Source: Planctomicrobium piriforme
GTDB taxonomy: Bacteria; Planctomycetota; Planctomycetia; Pirellulales; UBA1268
Assembly (NCBI GenBank): GCA_945871035.1
Contig: CAMBUD010000009.1
Span: forward strand, 1-52,896
DNA length: 52,896 nucleotides
Direction: 5' to 3'
In this document: positions 19,362 to 28,131 of the stretch, piece by piece
How the letters are laid out: each line of letters begins with the position of its first letter
Numbering within the stretch: the first letter of the stretch is position 1
Translations under genes and position numbers: made by a program
The notes under the pieces: generated by a model
What the model saw: the letters and a program-made list of their open reading frames with translations, nothing else
Database searches by the model: none
What the model was told of the DNA's origin: nothing

Positions 19362-21482
19362 ATGGCTCGCAGTGAGTATGTCTGGGGAATCGACATCGGC
19401 AAATGCGCCCTTAAGGCGCTGCGCTGTCGTTTGTCAGCAGACCCGCGCAAGCTCACGGCTGAAGCGGTTGACTACATCGAATATCCGATGATGCTCACAC
19501 AGCCGGAGGCGGATCCGGTGGAGTTGGTGCGGGCAGCGCTGGAGACATTCACTGGCCGCAACACCCTGAAGGGAGACCGCATTGCGGTGTCTGTGCTGGG
19601 CCAGTCGGGGCTTTCTAAATTTATCAAGCTACCGCCCATCGAGGCGAAGAAGATCGGTAACATCGTCCAATACGAAGCGCGGCAACAAATTCCTTTTCCT
19701 TTGGAGCAGGTGGTCTGGGATTGGCAGCGGTTGGCCGGAGGCATGGAGGAGAGTGGTTTTGTTCTGGAGGCAGAAGTTGCGCTCTTTGCTATGAAACGCG
19801 AGCAGGCTTTCAAAGCCTTAGACCCCTTGATTCAAGCCGGTATCGAGGTTGACGTGCTGCAACTCTCGCCGATCGCGTTGGCAAACATGGTGATGTTTGA
19901 CGAGCTTCCCGATCCGAGCAGTCTCGATCCGGACAAGCCGCCGTCATCGATCGTACTCGTTTCAACCGGTGTTGATTCGACCGATCTGGTCATCACGAAT
20001 GGCTTGAAAATCTGGCAGCGGAGCATGCCGATTGGGGGCGCCACTTTCACAAAGGCGATTGTCAGGGGCATGAAACTCACGTTCGCCAAAGCCGAACACC
20101 TCAAACGCAATGCCGTGCGGGCTGAAGATCCCAAGCTCGTCTTTAAAGAGATGCGACCGGTGTTCAACGATTTTGCCGGGGAATTGCAGCGTTCGCTCAA
20201 CTATTTCACCGGAGCAGACCGCACGGCGACCATCGGCAAAGTGTTGCTGCTGGGTAATGCCACCAAGCTGCGGGGGCTTTCCGACTTTGTGGCCAAACAA
20301 CTGAAACTCGACGTGCAGCGACTGGAAACATTTCGTGGTCTCGAAGGAGCGGCGGTGCTGGCCAATCCCTTATTTAAAGACAATCGCCTTTCCTTCGGCA
20401 CAGCCTATGGTCTCGCCCTGCAAGCGGCCGGCAAGGCACCACTGCGAACCAATCTTCTGCCGCCAGAAATCGTGCGCGAACGCTTAATTGAGTCGAAAAA
20501 ACCCTGGGCTGTCGGGGCGATGGTTGGGTTGCTCATCGCCGCCGTGCTCAGCTTTGCCACCACTTTTCTAGCGTGGACAAGCTTTTCGCCGCTGCTCTAT
20601 TCGCAGGTCTTTAAAGATGCCGATCGGGTGAATCTTCAATCCCGAGAAGCGATTGCGTCACTGGCAGAGGTGCAAAAAAAACAGACCGATGCGATCTTGC
20701 AGCAACGATTTTTGCTCGACGTCGAGAATCGACGGTTTCAGATGATGGATATGCTGCGGGCTGTGAACTCCCTTTTGCCACAGGATCCTCCCGGCAACGT
20801 GCCGGCTGAGTTGGCCGACCGCAAAGAACTTCACATCGATCGGATGGATTGCGAGTATTTCCCCGATCTTGCCCGCTGGTTTAGCAGCGTCGAGCAGGCC
20901 TGGGCGCAAACGCATCCTACCGATGGTGCCGCCAGCGAAATGACCGCAGGCGACAGTGGCGCACCTGTAGAACCTGCCGCAGCCGTCAACGCGGATGCTC
21001 CGGAGGGTTTACCGACCGACGGTCTACCGGCTGGCGCGCCTGCTATGCGTGGACCCAAAGGGCCGGGTTGGGTGATTGAATTGACCGGTCATCACTTCCA
21101 CAATGAGGACCACCACAAGCCCAATCAGACCGCGCAGTTTGTGCGGTCGACGATTGTCAAAGGATTGCTTGCCGGGGAGCCAGAGGAGGGTTCAGAGGAG
21201 GTTCAAGTGTCGGCAGGCCCACTGGCTGGCAAGCAGGTCACGGTTGCCGGCATAGGTATCGGTTTTCCTGTGATTATTTCGTCGTCCCCGGTGAAGGTGG
21301 TGTCGATTGTGTCAGAGGAGATAAAGTCAGCCGCTTTGCCATCGGAAGTCGCCCCCGACAAGCCGCCGGATCTGAAACTCAAACGCTACGACTTCGTGCT
21401 TCAGTTCTGCTGGCAGCCCACCACGCCGGGCGCGCTGAAGCCTCCACAGCCACCTGCCGTCTTTGGCGAAGAGGCCCCATGA
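19362..21482 (+). CDS. pilM: PilM-like actin fold fused to a PilN-like membrane domain
   Basis: A 706-residue protein. Residues 1-355 are PilM-like: an ATPase opening (YVWGIDIGKCALKAL), KFIKLPPIEAKKIGNIV, YEARQQIPFPLEQVVWDW, and a late LLLGNATKLRGL. PilM usually ends near residue 355. Here it runs on into RTNLLPPE (362-369), which resembles the INLLP peptide at the N-terminus of PilN that docks into PilM. A transmembrane helix follows at 383-404, then a coiled-coil region (about 420-460), a low-complexity linker, and a periplasmic domain with WVIELTGHHFHNED. This is the arrangement expected of PilM joined to PilN. The start ATG at 19362 is preceded by a weak GGAAAAAG. Its stop overlaps the next start as ATGA. 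Confidence 0.8.
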   Translation: MARSEYVWGIDIGKCALKALRCRLSADPRKLTAEAVDYIEYPMMLTQPEADPVELVRAALETFTGRNTLKGDRIAVSVLGQSGLSKFIKLPPIEAKKIGNIVQYEARQQIPFPLEQVVWDWQRLAGGMEESGFVLEAEVALFAMKREQAFKALDPLIQAGIEVDVLQLSPIALANMVMFDELPDPSSLDPDKPPSSIVLVSTGVDSTDLVITNGLKIWQRSMPIGGATFTKAIVRGMKLTFAKAEHLKRNAVRAEDPKLVFKEMRPVFNDFAGELQRSLNYFTGADRTATIGKVLLLGNATKLRGLSDFVAKQLKLDVQRLETFRGLEGAAVLANPLFKDNRLSFGTAYGLALQAAGKAPLRTNLLPPEIVRERLIESKKPWAVGAMVGLLIAAVLSFATTFLAWTSFSPLLYSQVFKDADRVNLQSREAIASLAEVQKKQTDAILQQRFLLDVENRRFQMMDMLRAVNSLLPQDPPGNVPAELADRKELHIDRMDCEYFPDLARWFSSVEQAWAQTHPTDGAASEMTAGDSGAPVEPAAAVNADAPEGLPTDGLPAGAPAMRGPKGPGWVIELTGHHFHNEDHHKPNQTAQFVRSTIVKGLLAGEPEEGSEEVQVSAGPLAGKQVTVAGIGIGFPVIISSSPVKVVSIVSEEIKSAALPSEVAPDKPPDLKLKRYDFVLQFCWQPTTPGALKPPQPPAVFGEEAP

Positions 21483-23017
21483 GCCCACTTCCAGAAAATC
21501 TTCCGGCCTGGGTGGCAATGCTTAAAAAGCATCACTTCTGGCTATTGGCATTGGCCGTGCCGCTTGTCGTGCTGCCATTTCTCTTCATTGCCAATAGCCA
21601 TCTCTTGAAGCAGATCGGCGCTAAACGCGGCGAGATCAAAGCCCACCTGCTCTCGCTGAAACGCGTGGAGTCTATTCCGAACCATCCCAATAAGGATTGG
21701 ACAACGGACATTGAAGCCAGCACTGCTGCCGTCAAACGAGAGATGCTCAACGAATGGCAGCGATTCTGGGACAGGCAACAACCTGTGCGCATCTGGCCTG
21801 AAATCCTCGGTCCGGATTTTGTCGAAAAAGCCGCTGCTCTCAAGCCGGACGCAAAATTGCCACTCCGACTCCTCGAGCAGTATCAAGACGGTGTGCCCAA
21901 GATGGTGCGACAATTGCCGGCCCGCATGGGTGCCAAAGAGCAGATGCTAGGTGACGATGCCAAAAAACCAGGGGCCGCAGTCGCTGCGTCGTCGGCTGTG
22001 GTCACGTGGACATCAGAAAATCAACAGTCGCTGTATCGTTCATTTGATTGGGAAAAATCTCCCTCTACGGCTCAGGTTGTGCTCGCGCAGGAAGAACTAT
22101 GGGCTTACGGTCTGCTCTGCGACGTGATCGCCCGGATCAATAAGGAAGCCGCCGGGGCCTACAACGCCCCTATTCCGGTGGTCGAAGAAGTGTTCGTGGG
22201 CTACAAGGCTTCCGAAGACAAACCGGGCGGGGTTGGCAGCGGTAGAATCATGAAGCCGATGAATCAAGGCCAGCTCAACGCCGCAGTTGCGCCAACTGGT
22301 GGCGAGGAGCCGGGTGCAATGCCCCTTGTGCGTCTGGAACGACCGCCGCACCCACGCTTTGGTGGTGGCGATCCTGTGCCCCGCCGATCCAGCGATGGAC
22401 CAAGGCAACCGTCTGCACCGGATGATGCACTCAAAAACTGGGTCTATGTCGACTTTCTCGGCACACCGCTGATGGCAGCAGATATATCCTCGTCGCTGGG
22501 GGCCCAGATGGTGCACCTGATGCCGTTTATCATGAAAGTCATCATCGACCAGCGTTCTCTCGACGCCTTGCTCGTCGATTTGGCGACATTGGCCCCGGTG
22601 CCAATCGACGTGCGACAGGTGCGCATCAACGCCGCCGGTAATGCCGCGATAAAGCCTAACGCTGCTGCGGAGCCAACAGCGACCGGAGGGGCACCGGTCC
22701 GGCTCTACGATATTCACGTAGAACTGCGGGGCACAATTGCGCTGGCCACTCCGCCAAATAATAAGTCGCTGGGCGTAGAATCTTCGGAAAAGCCCGATGC
22801 ATCTCCCCCCAGTGGCGGCACCGGAAAACCGGGACGGCCACCGGCAACACCCGTCAATCAAGCAGAGCCGAACGCAACCCTGCCGCCCGCAGAGCCTCTT
22901 CCGGCAGACACAGCGCCCGTTGAATCGCCGCCAGTCCCTCCTCAGCCGGAGCCCAACCCACCGACTGCTGCAGACCACAAATCGCGTTCTTTTCTGGAAG
23001 GGTGGGTCGTCGCATGA
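21479..23017 (+). CDS. PilO-like bitopic protein of the pilus alignment operon
   Basis: A 512-residue protein with a short cytoplasmic N-terminus, one transmembrane helix at about 20-40 (FWLLALAVPLVVLPFLFIA) and a long periplasmic part. The segment after the helix is charged and helical. Near 355-400 the pattern MPFIMKVIIDQRSLDALLVDLA, then APVPIDVRQVRIN, followed by YDIHVELRGTIALA, matches the end of PilO-type ferredoxin-like domains. The last 80 residues are Pro-rich. It is larger than a normal PilO (about 200 residues). The gene overlaps its neighbours by ATGA on both sides, so the three products are likely made in fixed proportion. Homology is argued from pattern only. Confidence 0.6.
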   Translation: MSPLPENLPAWVAMLKKHHFWLLALAVPLVVLPFLFIANSHLLKQIGAKRGEIKAHLLSLKRVESIPNHPNKDWTTDIEASTAAVKREMLNEWQRFWDRQQPVRIWPEILGPDFVEKAAALKPDAKLPLRLLEQYQDGVPKMVRQLPARMGAKEQMLGDDAKKPGAAVAASSAVVTWTSENQQSLYRSFDWEKSPSTAQVVLAQEELWAYGLLCDVIARINKEAAGAYNAPIPVVEEVFVGYKASEDKPGGVGSGRIMKPMNQGQLNAAVAPTGGEEPGAMPLVRLERPPHPRFGGGDPVPRRSSDGPRQPSAPDDALKNWVYVDFLGTPLMAADISSSLGAQMVHLMPFIMKVIIDQRSLDALLVDLATLAPVPIDVRQVRINAAGNAAIKPNAAAEPTATGGAPVRLYDIHVELRGTIALATPPNNKSLGVESSEKPDASPPSGGTGKPGRPPATPVNQAEPNATLPPAEPLPADTAPVESPPVPPQPEPNPPTAADHKSRSFLEGWVVA

Positions 23018-24849
23018 AGCTACCGAGCATCAGCTTGAATCAGGAAGACGTGCTGCATGTCTTTGTCAAGCACGGCGACAAAATGCTGCTGTCGATTCTT
23101 GTTGTAACGGTCTGCGGGCTGCTCTGGGGAGGGGTGCACGCCATTCGCCACGAAACTGCACTCCCCAAAGAGCGACCGGCCGCCATCTCGGCCGAGGTGA
23201 AAAAAACGGAGCAGCACATTACAGAAAATAAAAAAGCACCTAAAGAGATGGTCGCCAAAAAACTAAATCTCGGCGCAGAGATTGATAAATGGCGGGGCAT
23301 AACAGTCAAGCCTCCTAAAGCCGTGTCGCTCCTGGATAAGCCGCTCTTTGCAGAACTTCAGAAACGCACGCAGCCGGCTGTCTTTCCAATTGAGAATCTG
23401 CGGGCCGTTGCTGGGATCGTCATCCTGGCCGTGAAGGAGAAGGACAAGCAGGCTCAGGCTCAGGCGCCATTACGCAAGGATCCCAACCGCGATATCGAAG
23501 CCGCCCCGGGCAATCAGTCGCCACGGGCCGGCGCTAATCCACGACCGGTTGCTGTGGCTGCTGTACCAGAAGCCGCTCAGACCGGTGGACGCATCGTTCC
23601 CTATGTCATCGTAACGGGGCTGATTCCTTTAACGAAGCAATTCGCTGAATACGAGCGATGCTACGCGTCGACGAGTATGCAAGACAAAAAACGCGACCTC
23701 CCAATATGGAGTGAGTATCGAATCGAGCGGTTAGTGATAGCCCCGGCCGTGCGTGAAATCTGGGAACCGATTGATTTAAAACTGGTGGCCAAACAGGCCC
23801 GCGATGAGTGGCGGGGCAGCCAGATAGACCCGCTGACGGGCGAGTTTGTGCTCGAAGCCGCTTTGATTTCGGCAGCCAATCCGTTTGCTGGGGAAACGAA
23901 GCCGGGCAAGCAACCGGTTGCCGCCGCGGCTATGAGCTACTGTGCTGCCCTGCCGCAGTTGAACGCGACCGCCTGGGGAAGCGAGGCCTTGCATCCTACA
24001 TTTGTCGCAGAGGTCCGGCGGCGGATGAACGAAAAAAAGGCGGCTGCTTTGCGGCCAAAAGATGAAGGACTGGAGCCCGAAGCTGCTCCCGATGCTCCAG
24101 GTGCGGCCGCTGCGCCGGGAGACAATGCAGATGCCCCGCCCGATCAGGGGCTTGAATATCGGTTGTTTCGTTTTATTGACACAGCTGTTGAATCCGGGAA
24201 GACCTACCGCTATCGCGTGCGACTATCGGTGTGGAATCCAAACTACGAGTTGCCGCTTCAGCATCTCGTTAATGCTTCGATCGCCAAGGCGCCCAAGCTG
24301 CCATCGGATCAGAGCAATGAAAGCGCGGCGGTGACGGTGCCGGGGACGACGTCCGTTCTCGCTCGCTGCCTGCGGAAGGCAGAGAAAAAAGCGCTTAAAA
24401 AAGACATGGTCGAGGTGCTGGTGCTGGGGAAAAATGATCTGACCGATGACTATTCACTGCGCAGCCTGATCACAGAGCTTGGCGGTCTGCTGAATGTTGA
24501 CAAACAACTAAACAAGACCGGTGACCAACGCACGCGTGGGGCGGACATTGTGACCGACGGTGTGCTTGTGGACATGCGAGGCCGCCAAGAGGATCGCTCA
24601 GAGGCGGCCACCGAGCCCCGTTCAAAAAAGCCTGCGCCTCCCCCTGAACCTTTTGAATTGCTCTACCTAGACGCCGAAGGCGCACTCCAGTTCGTAACCG
24701 CCGCCGACTCGCAAGCCCAGGTTGAACGCAACGAGGGTACGCTCCCCCCATTAAACGCAGAGGCCAGGCCGCGATCGGGTGAACGAACCGGTCAACCTGG
24801 GTCACTTCCCGGTTTTTCCCCATTTGACCAAACACCGCCAAGAAAGTAA
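23014..24849 (+). CDS. Unknown bitopic protein, third gene of the pilus-like operon
   Basis: A 611-residue protein with one transmembrane segment at about 24-44 (MLLSILVVTVCGLLWGGV), then a helical charged stretch and a long extracytoplasmic region. A segment reading IVPYVIVTGLIPLTKQFAEYERCY (near 195-218) and another reading SGKTYRYRVRLSVWNPNYELPL (near 393-414, like a fibronectin-type strand pair) are the most structured parts. The tail is Pro-rich. I do not recognise a named family; its position after a PilM/PilN fusion and a PilO-like protein suggests it completes an alignment complex, in the place of PilP or a second PilO. The ATG at 23014 overlaps the upstream TGA as ATGA. Confidence 0.6.
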   Translation: MKLPSISLNQEDVLHVFVKHGDKMLLSILVVTVCGLLWGGVHAIRHETALPKERPAAISAEVKKTEQHITENKKAPKEMVAKKLNLGAEIDKWRGITVKPPKAVSLLDKPLFAELQKRTQPAVFPIENLRAVAGIVILAVKEKDKQAQAQAPLRKDPNRDIEAAPGNQSPRAGANPRPVAVAAVPEAAQTGGRIVPYVIVTGLIPLTKQFAEYERCYASTSMQDKKRDLPIWSEYRIERLVIAPAVREIWEPIDLKLVAKQARDEWRGSQIDPLTGEFVLEAALISAANPFAGETKPGKQPVAAAAMSYCAALPQLNATAWGSEALHPTFVAEVRRRMNEKKAAALRPKDEGLEPEAAPDAPGAAAAPGDNADAPPDQGLEYRLFRFIDTAVESGKTYRYRVRLSVWNPNYELPLQHLVNASIAKAPKLPSDQSNESAAVTVPGTTSVLARCLRKAEKKALKKDMVEVLVLGKNDLTDDYSLRSLITELGGLLNVDKQLNKTGDQRTRGADIVTDGVLVDMRGRQEDRSEAATEPRSKKPAPPPEPFELLYLDAEGALQFVTAADSQAQVERNEGTLPPLNAEARPRSGERTGQPGSLPGFSPFDQTPPRK

Positions 24850-24867
24850 TTCGCGGTCACACGCCCC

Positions 24868-26247
24868 ATGAAAATTCTGCGTTTTATTTTTGTGCCGACG
24901 CTTGTGCTGGGCTGCATTCCAGCTGCCACACTGCGTGGCCAGGATGCTGCTCCAGCAGCCTATGCAACCTGGTCCAAGCTAGAACTATCTCCCGAAATCC
25001 GAACGTTTAAGGAACGGATGCGCGACGGTGCCTCGCTTGAAGCAGCCGATAAAAAGTTTCTCGAGGAGCGTGTTCTTCCGCAGCTAGGGTTGGAAGACAA
25101 TCGGGCCACAATCGAGCGGGTCCGGCGACGCATTCGTGAGTGGCTCATCGCCGATATCGGACTTGAGAAAACTCAGGACGATATGAACAAAACTGTGCTC
25201 GATGCTATGTCCAAGTTGGCCCGAGATCAGGCTGTTGAATTCCCTGTGCAGGTCAACGCAATGCTGCTTCTGGGTGATTTGCGCGCGAAAGATGGCAAGC
25301 CTTGGCCGCAGGCAGTCGATGCGCTGGCAACCGCTGCCAGCGACCCCAAACTGCCGATGGCACTCCGCATTGCAACTCTTGCAGGCCTCGCCAAGCACGT
25401 GGAGGCTGCGAATGTGAAAGCTGTCGACAATCCGGTGCCCACACCGCTTAGCAAGAGTGCCCTGACGGCTATTCAGGCGATCCTTGTCGAACCGCTAGCC
25501 AACGACAACCGAATCCCGCAAGACTGGCTTGTGTCGCGAGCAGTGATGCTCGTGCCGGCAATCGCTCGTCCGGCATCGAACGAACTGATTGGCAGACTGA
25601 CAAAAATTCTTGCTGACCCAGTGAGGGCCATCGATGTTCGCGTCCGCACGGCCGCTGTGCTCGGAACGATCACCGGAAAGAAGTCGGAAAAGATTGTCCC
25701 CGCGATAGTCGATTCGATTCGCGGACTGGCCATTCTGTCACTTGAAGCCGAACAGGCGGCGGCCGAGCAGCAGCGATTCGAGATCGAATACCGCAGCTTT
25801 GTTGGCGGGGAGCAGGCCAGGAATGCCGAGGAGCCCGCTTTACAAAAATTCATCTCCGAACAGACTTGCCGGCGGGCGGCTTGGCGACTGACCACTCTGG
25901 CCGATGCCCTCCTCTCCGTCGATGGCAAGAGCGGCCTAGCAATGCTCTTGGATGGCAGTGGCGACGCGAGAGGCAGTGGCGACGCTAAAGGCAGTGGAGA
26001 CGCTAAAGGCAGTGGAGACGCTAAAAACAGTGGAGACGCCGCCAAAACTCTAGCCGCCTGTCTTCGCGCCGGTGGCGCAAGCCTCGATAGCCACCCCGAC
26101 GAACAGTCGCTTCAAGAAGCTCTAGTCGCTCTCAAGCAGTCCGATCAGCCGGCCGCAGGCCCAGATACTCCAGACGCAAATACGCCGCCAGTAAAAAGCC
26201 CGCGCGCACCAGCCACACCGCAACCTGACAACCCATTTGGATCGTAG
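24868..26247 (+). CDS. Exported helical-repeat protein with a GSGDAK tandem repeat
   Basis: A 459-residue protein that starts with a signal peptide (MKILRFIFVPTLVLGCIPAATLRGQ region is hydrophobic to about residue 22). The body is helical, with segments such as VQVNAMLLLGDLRA, PMALRIATLAGLAKHV and DVRVRTAAVLGTITG that look like HEAT-type helix pairs. Near residues 363-392 are five copies of a six-residue GSGDAK-like unit, then a short helical stretch and a Pro-rich tail. It lies 18 bases after the pilus-like genes in the same direction and probably belongs to that operon; its function there is unknown. It is convergent with ilvB. Confidence 0.6.
   Translation: MKILRFIFVPTLVLGCIPAATLRGQDAAPAAYATWSKLELSPEIRTFKERMRDGASLEAADKKFLEERVLPQLGLEDNRATIERVRRRIREWLIADIGLEKTQDDMNKTVLDAMSKLARDQAVEFPVQVNAMLLLGDLRAKDGKPWPQAVDALATAASDPKLPMALRIATLAGLAKHVEAANVKAVDNPVPTPLSKSALTAIQAILVEPLANDNRIPQDWLVSRAVMLVPAIARPASNELIGRLTKILADPVRAIDVRVRTAAVLGTITGKKSEKIVPAIVDSIRGLAILSLEAEQAAAEQQRFEIEYRSFVGGEQARNAEEPALQKFISEQTCRRAAWRLTTLADALLSVDGKSGLAMLLDGSGDARGSGDAKGSGDAKGSGDAKNSGDAAKTLAACLRAGGASLDSHPDEQSLQEALVALKQSDQPAAGPDTPDANTPPVKSPRAPATPQPDNPFGS
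25954..26043 (+). repeat. Five in-frame 18-base tandem repeats
   Basis: The unit GGCAGTGGAGACGCTAAA or a near copy occurs five times without interruption at 25954, 25972, 25990, 26008 and 26026. Copies three and four are identical, the outer copies have diverged, as expected for slipped-strand expansion. It encodes a flexible GSGDAK linker. Confidence 0.95.
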
Positions 26248-26263
26248 GCGGCTGCTCAAGCAA

Positions 26264-28036
26264 CTAGCGCTTGATCAGATCTTTTACGGTTCCGCCTGAG
26301 GGAATCATTGGCAGCACGTGCGACTGATACGGCACCTGCACATCCAGCAGCGCCGGACCAGGGGAGTCGATCAGCCGATACAGTGCCGCCTCAAGGTCGC
26401 TCTTTTTTGCCACCGTCTCCGCCTGCCAGCCGAAGCCCTCGGCTATGCCGACAAAGTTTGGGTAGCGGTTCTGGGGCGAGATGCCGTTTCCCTGTCCGCT
26501 GGCCTCAGGATTATCGATCGGACCGAGGTAGGTGTGGGCGCGATTGCCCTTGAAGAAACGATCTTCCCATTGCACCACCATGCCCAAATGCTGGTTGTTC
26601 AGGAGCAGCACCTTGACGGGAATATTTTCGCAATTGCATGTGGCAAATTCCTGAATGTTCATCAGGATGCTGCCGTCACCATCAATGTCCACAACCAGCG
26701 CTTCTGGGCGCGCCACTTTTGCGCCCATCGCCGCCGGCAATCCAAAGCCCATCGTGCCCAAGCCGCTCGAAGAGAGCCACGTGCGGGGTCGGCAAAATTT
26801 ATAAAACTGGGCCGCCCACATCTGATGCTGGCCAACTCCGACCGTGATGATCGTGTCGCGGTCGGCAGTGATCCGTGAAAGTTCCGCTATCGCTTCTTGG
26901 GCAAGGATGCCCGGATAACTTTCGTCAAAAGCGAAGGGGTCTTCTTTTTTCCATTCTTCAATCTGTGCGTGCCAGTCGGCGAGGCTGGCCGTGGGAGCCT
27001 CGACGATCTGGTTGAGTTGTGTGAGGGCGTCTTTAACGTCTGCCACGATAGGAAGATGGACGACCTTGTTTTTATTGATTTCGGAGGGATCGATGTCGAT
27101 GTGCACGATGAATCCATGCTGGGCAAACTCCGCCACCTTGCCGGTAACACGATCGTCAAACCGCACGCCAATCGCTAGCAGCAGATCGGCCTGATCGACA
27201 GCGTAATTGGCGTAGACGCTGCCGTGCATGCCAAGCATGTCGAGGCAGAGCGAATGGTCGGCTGGAAAAGCGCCTAGGCCCATGAGCGTCATGGTGACGG
27301 GAATGCCCGTGCGCTGCGAGAGTTCTCGCAGTTGCGCGGCAGCATCCCCCGTGATCACGCCACCGCCGGCATAAATCACCGGACGCTTGGCACGCTGAAT
27401 GGCTGCAGCAATCTGCGCGATTTGCTCAGGATGTGCTTTGCGGGCTTCGGGATGATAGCCCGGCAGGTTCATCGGAACGTCGTAATCAGGAACAATCTGT
27501 GTGACCTGAATATTCTTCGGCAAGTCAACGAGCACAGGCCCAGGCCGACCGGTGGTGGCGATGTGAAACGCTTCCCGCATGACACGGGCGATATCGCTAG
27601 CGTCTGTCACGAGATAGTGGTGCTTGGTAATGCCACGGCAGACCTCGACAATCGGCGTTTCTTGAAAAGCATCGGTACCGATCACGCTCGTTCCTACCTG
27701 ACCGGTGATCGCGATCAGCGGCACGCTGTCCATTCGCGCATCGGCGATGGCCGTCACAAGATTGAGCGCGCCTGGTCCGCTGGTGGCCATGCACACTCCC
27801 GGCCTGCCGGTCGATCGCGCGTAGCCCTGCGCAGCAAAGGCGCCGCCCTGCTCGTGCCGCGGAAGAATCGTACGGAGTTTGTCTTCGTACCGAGTGAGCG
27901 CCTGATGCAGCGGCATGCTTGCGCCGCCCGGATAGGCAAAGATCACATCCACACCATGCCGGATCAACGACTCGATGACCACGTCGGCCCCGGTGATGAA
28001 GGCTTCGGAGGTTCGTAAACGAGAGGCTGTGGCCAT
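26264..28036 (-). CDS. ilvB: Acetolactate synthase, large catalytic subunit
   Basis: Makes 2-acetolactate or 2-aceto-2-hydroxybutyrate for branched-chain amino acids, using thiamine diphosphate and FAD. The 590 residues carry the catalytic Glu62 in [47 protein letters not shown], and the thiamine diphosphate motif running from [12 protein letters not shown] to [11 protein letters not shown]. These favour a biosynthetic ALS over other family members. The ATG at 28036 has AAGGGAG upstream; the frame extends further but into the mfd promoter region. No small regulatory subunit (ilvN) gene lies on either side. Confidence 0.95.
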   Translation of the reverse strand: MATASRLRTSEAFITGADVVIESLIRHGVDVIFAYPGGASMPLHQALTRYEDKLRTILPRHEQGGAFAAQGYARSTGRPGVCMATSGPGALNLVTAIADARMDSVPLIAITGQVGTSVIGTDAFQETPIVEVCRGITKHHYLVTDASDIARVMREAFHIATTGRPGPVLVDLPKNIQVTQIVPDYDVPMNLPGYHPEARKAHPEQIAQIAAAIQRAKRPVIYAGGGVITGDAAAQLRELSQRTGIPVTMTLMGLGAFPADHSLCLDMLGMHGSVYANYAVDQADLLLAIGVRFDDRVTGKVAEFAQHGFIVHIDIDPSEINKNKVVHLPIVADVKDALTQLNQIVEAPTASLADWHAQIEEWKKEDPFAFDESYPGILAQEAIAELSRITADRDTIITVGVGQHQMWAAQFYKFCRPRTWLSSSGLGTMGFGLPAAMGAKVARPEALVVDIDGDGSILMNIQEFATCNCENIPVKVLLLNNQHLGMVVQWEDRFFKGNRAHTYLGPIDNPEASGQGNGISPQNRYPNFVGIAEGFGWQAETVAKKSDLEAALYRLIDSPGPALLDVQVPYQSHVLPMIPSGGTVKDLIKR

Positions 28037-28131
28037 GGGAGGCTCCCTTGGAAATGGAGTCGGTATCGGGGCACGAAAACGTCTCTCAAAAATACACGAA
28101 AAACGGCGGTCTGCGCGAGAGGCCTGACGCA

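Noticed and set aside
22097..22978. A 293-codon minus-strand frame opposite the PilO-like gene
   Set aside because: The plus-strand gene is coupled to both neighbours; the antisense translation is rich in Arg, Cys and His with no domain.
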